Shown here: positions 62,501 to 64,000 of the stretch, in pieces
Numbering within the stretch: position 1 is the stretch's first letter
Layout of the letters: the number at the start of each line of letters is the position of its first letter
Assembly (NCBI GenBank): GCA_946800325.1
Contig: OX326957.1
Coordinates: 20,647,007 to 20,711,006 of the forward strand
Direction: 5' to 3'
Source: Luzula sylvatica
Lineage: Eukaryota > Streptophyta > Magnoliopsida > Poales > Juncaceae
Length of the DNA stretch: 64,000 bases
Position numbers and translations under genes: made by a program
Notes under the pieces: generated by a model
Told to the model about the DNA's origin: nothing
What the model saw: only the letters and a program-made list of their open reading frames with translations
The model's database searches: none

Positions 62501-64000
62501 AACGCTTTGTGGAGTTCAAATAACGTGTTTTGAGATCATTTGTATCGTATCTTTTACTACATAACTTTTCACCATATTTCACAAACACTAAGAAAGTTTG
62601 TTTTTCGATTCAAAACAAGATTTTAACGCTTTGTGGAGTTCCAATAACGTGTTTTGAGTTCATTTGTATCGTATCTTTTACTACATAACTTTTCACCAAA
62701 TTTCACAAACACTAAGAAAGTTTGTTTTTCGATTCAGAACAAGATTTTAACGCTTTGTGGAGTTCCAATAACGTGTTTTGAGTTCATTTGTATCGTATCT
62801 TTTACTGCATAACTTTTCACCAAATTTCACAAACACTAAGAAAGTTTGTTTTTCGATTCAAAACAAGATTTTAACGCTTTATGGAGTTTAAATAACGTGT
62901 TTTGAGATCATTTGTATCGTATCTTTTACTACATAACTTTTCACCAAATTTCACAAACACTAAGAAAGTTTGTTTTTCTATTCAAAACAAGATTTTAACG
63001 CTTTGAGGAGTTCAAATAACGTGTTTTGAGATCATTTGTATCTTATCTTTTACTACATAACTTTTCACCAAATTTCACAAACACTAAGAAAGTTTGTTTT
63101 TCGATTCAAAACAAGATTTTAACGCTTTGTGGAGTTCAAATAACGTGTTTTGAGATCATTTGTATCGTATCTTTTACTACATAACTTTTCACCAAATTTC
63201 ACAAACACTAAGTAAGTTTGTTTTTCGATTCAAAACAAGATTTTAACGCTTTGTGGAGTTCAAATAACGTGTTTTGAGTTCATTTGTATCGTATCGTTTA
63301 CTACATAACTTTTCACCAAATTTCACAAACACTAAGAAAGTTTGTTTTTCGATTCAGAACAAGATTTTAACGCTTTGTGGAGTTCCAATAACGTGTTTTG
63401 AGTTCATTTGTATCGTACCTTTTACTGCATAACTTTTCACCAAATTTCACAGACACCAAGAAAGTTTATTTTTCGATTCAAAACAAGATTTTAACGCTCT
63501 TTGGAGTTTAAATAACGTGTTTTGAGATCATTTGTATCGTATCTTTTACTACATAACTTTTCACCAAATTTCACAAATACTAAGGAAGTTTGTTTTTCGA
63601 TTCAAAACAAGATTTTAACGCGTTGTGGAGTTCAAATAACGTGTTTTGAGATCATTTGTATCGTATCTTTTACTACATAACTTTTCACCAAATTTCACAA
63701 ACACTAAGTAAGTTTGTTTTTCGATTCAAAACAAGATTTTAACGCTTTGTGGAGGTCAAATAACGTGTTTTGAGTTCATTTGTATCGTATCTTTTACTAC
63801 ATAACTTTTCACCAAATTTCACAAATACTAAGGAAGTTTGTTTTTCGATTCAAAACAAGACTTTAACGCTTTGTGGAGTTCAAATAACGTGTTTTGAGAT
63901 CATTTGTATCGTATCTTTTACTACATAACTTTTCACCAAATTTCTCAAACACTAAGTAAGTTTATTTTTCGATTCAAAACAAGATTTTAACGTTTTGAGG
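59542..64000 (+). repeat. 124-bp satellite array, right segment (about 36 monomers)
   Basis: Continues the left array in the same phase and orientation. The first monomers (TTTAACTAC, AATTACAC, GAGGAGTTTAAAT, TATGTTT.ACTGC, GATGTTAACG, TTACAACAT) follow the order seen after 24089. Later monomers (CATATCTTTTC near 62312, CACCATATTTC near 62571) match those near 34140, 34398 and 46980. It also has private changes, for example TATGTTTCAC near 59821 and CAGACACCAAG near 63450. One monomer near 61778 has lost an A and is 123 bp. The array runs off the window end. Confidence 0.97.

Overview
The window is plant repeat DNA: a single, very homogeneous tandem satellite array with two Ty3/gypsy LTR retrotransposons of the Athila type inserted into it. 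No ordinary host gene is visible. Athila-type gag-pol, a tRNA-Asp-type primer site and a dense homogeneous satellite with nested retroelements all point to a flowering-plant centromere or pericentromere. The species cannot be named from the sequence, and centromere function is an inference.

Layout. (1) 1-6432: the 3' part of element 1, plus strand. It holds a partial but open pol (2-3088), a non-coding 3' region (3089-4736) and a 3' LTR (4737-6432, TGATG...CATCA). Its 5' half lies left of the window. (2) 6433-48918: satellite array with a 124-bp monomer of about 29% GC, all in one orientation. (3) 48919-59536: element 2, complete, minus strand, 10,618 bp. It has two 1,558-bp LTRs that differ at one base by eye, the 5-bp target duplication GAGTT on both sides, a tRNA-Asp-type primer site, and an uninterrupted 1,791-codon gag-protease-RT-RNaseH-integrase frame (57816 down to 52441). 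(4) 59542-64000: the same satellite array resumes in the same monomer phase.

Array structure. From the first to the last countable monomer (6451 to 63888, element 2 removed) the spacing is exactly 379 x 124 bp once four small deletions are allowed for: 1 bp near 32320, 90 bp at 36640, 90 bp at 40022, 1 bp near 61778. Shared variant bases show higher-order blocks: a 16-monomer duplication (1,984 bp), a nested series of 16, 44 and 47 monomers (10821-24088), a mosaic zone with a 24-monomer spacing (2,976 bp), and a 28-monomer family (about 3.4-3.5 kb) at 33.2-46 kb. Block lengths are whole numbers of monomers, as expected from in-register unequal exchange or segmental duplication.

Element signals. 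The two elements belong to different families, yet both carry the same unusual signal twice: a short hairpin whose loop holds GGA, followed by a purine/G-rich tract. One copy lies after pol (3207-3241; 52071-52108) and one abuts the 3' LTR (4698-4736; 50477-50514). The stems differ while the loops are conserved, which suggests a selected structure tied to plus-strand priming. Element 1 also carries 20 copies of a 12-bp inverted MYB-like motif, phased mostly at 20-23 bp, in its 3' region and its LTR.
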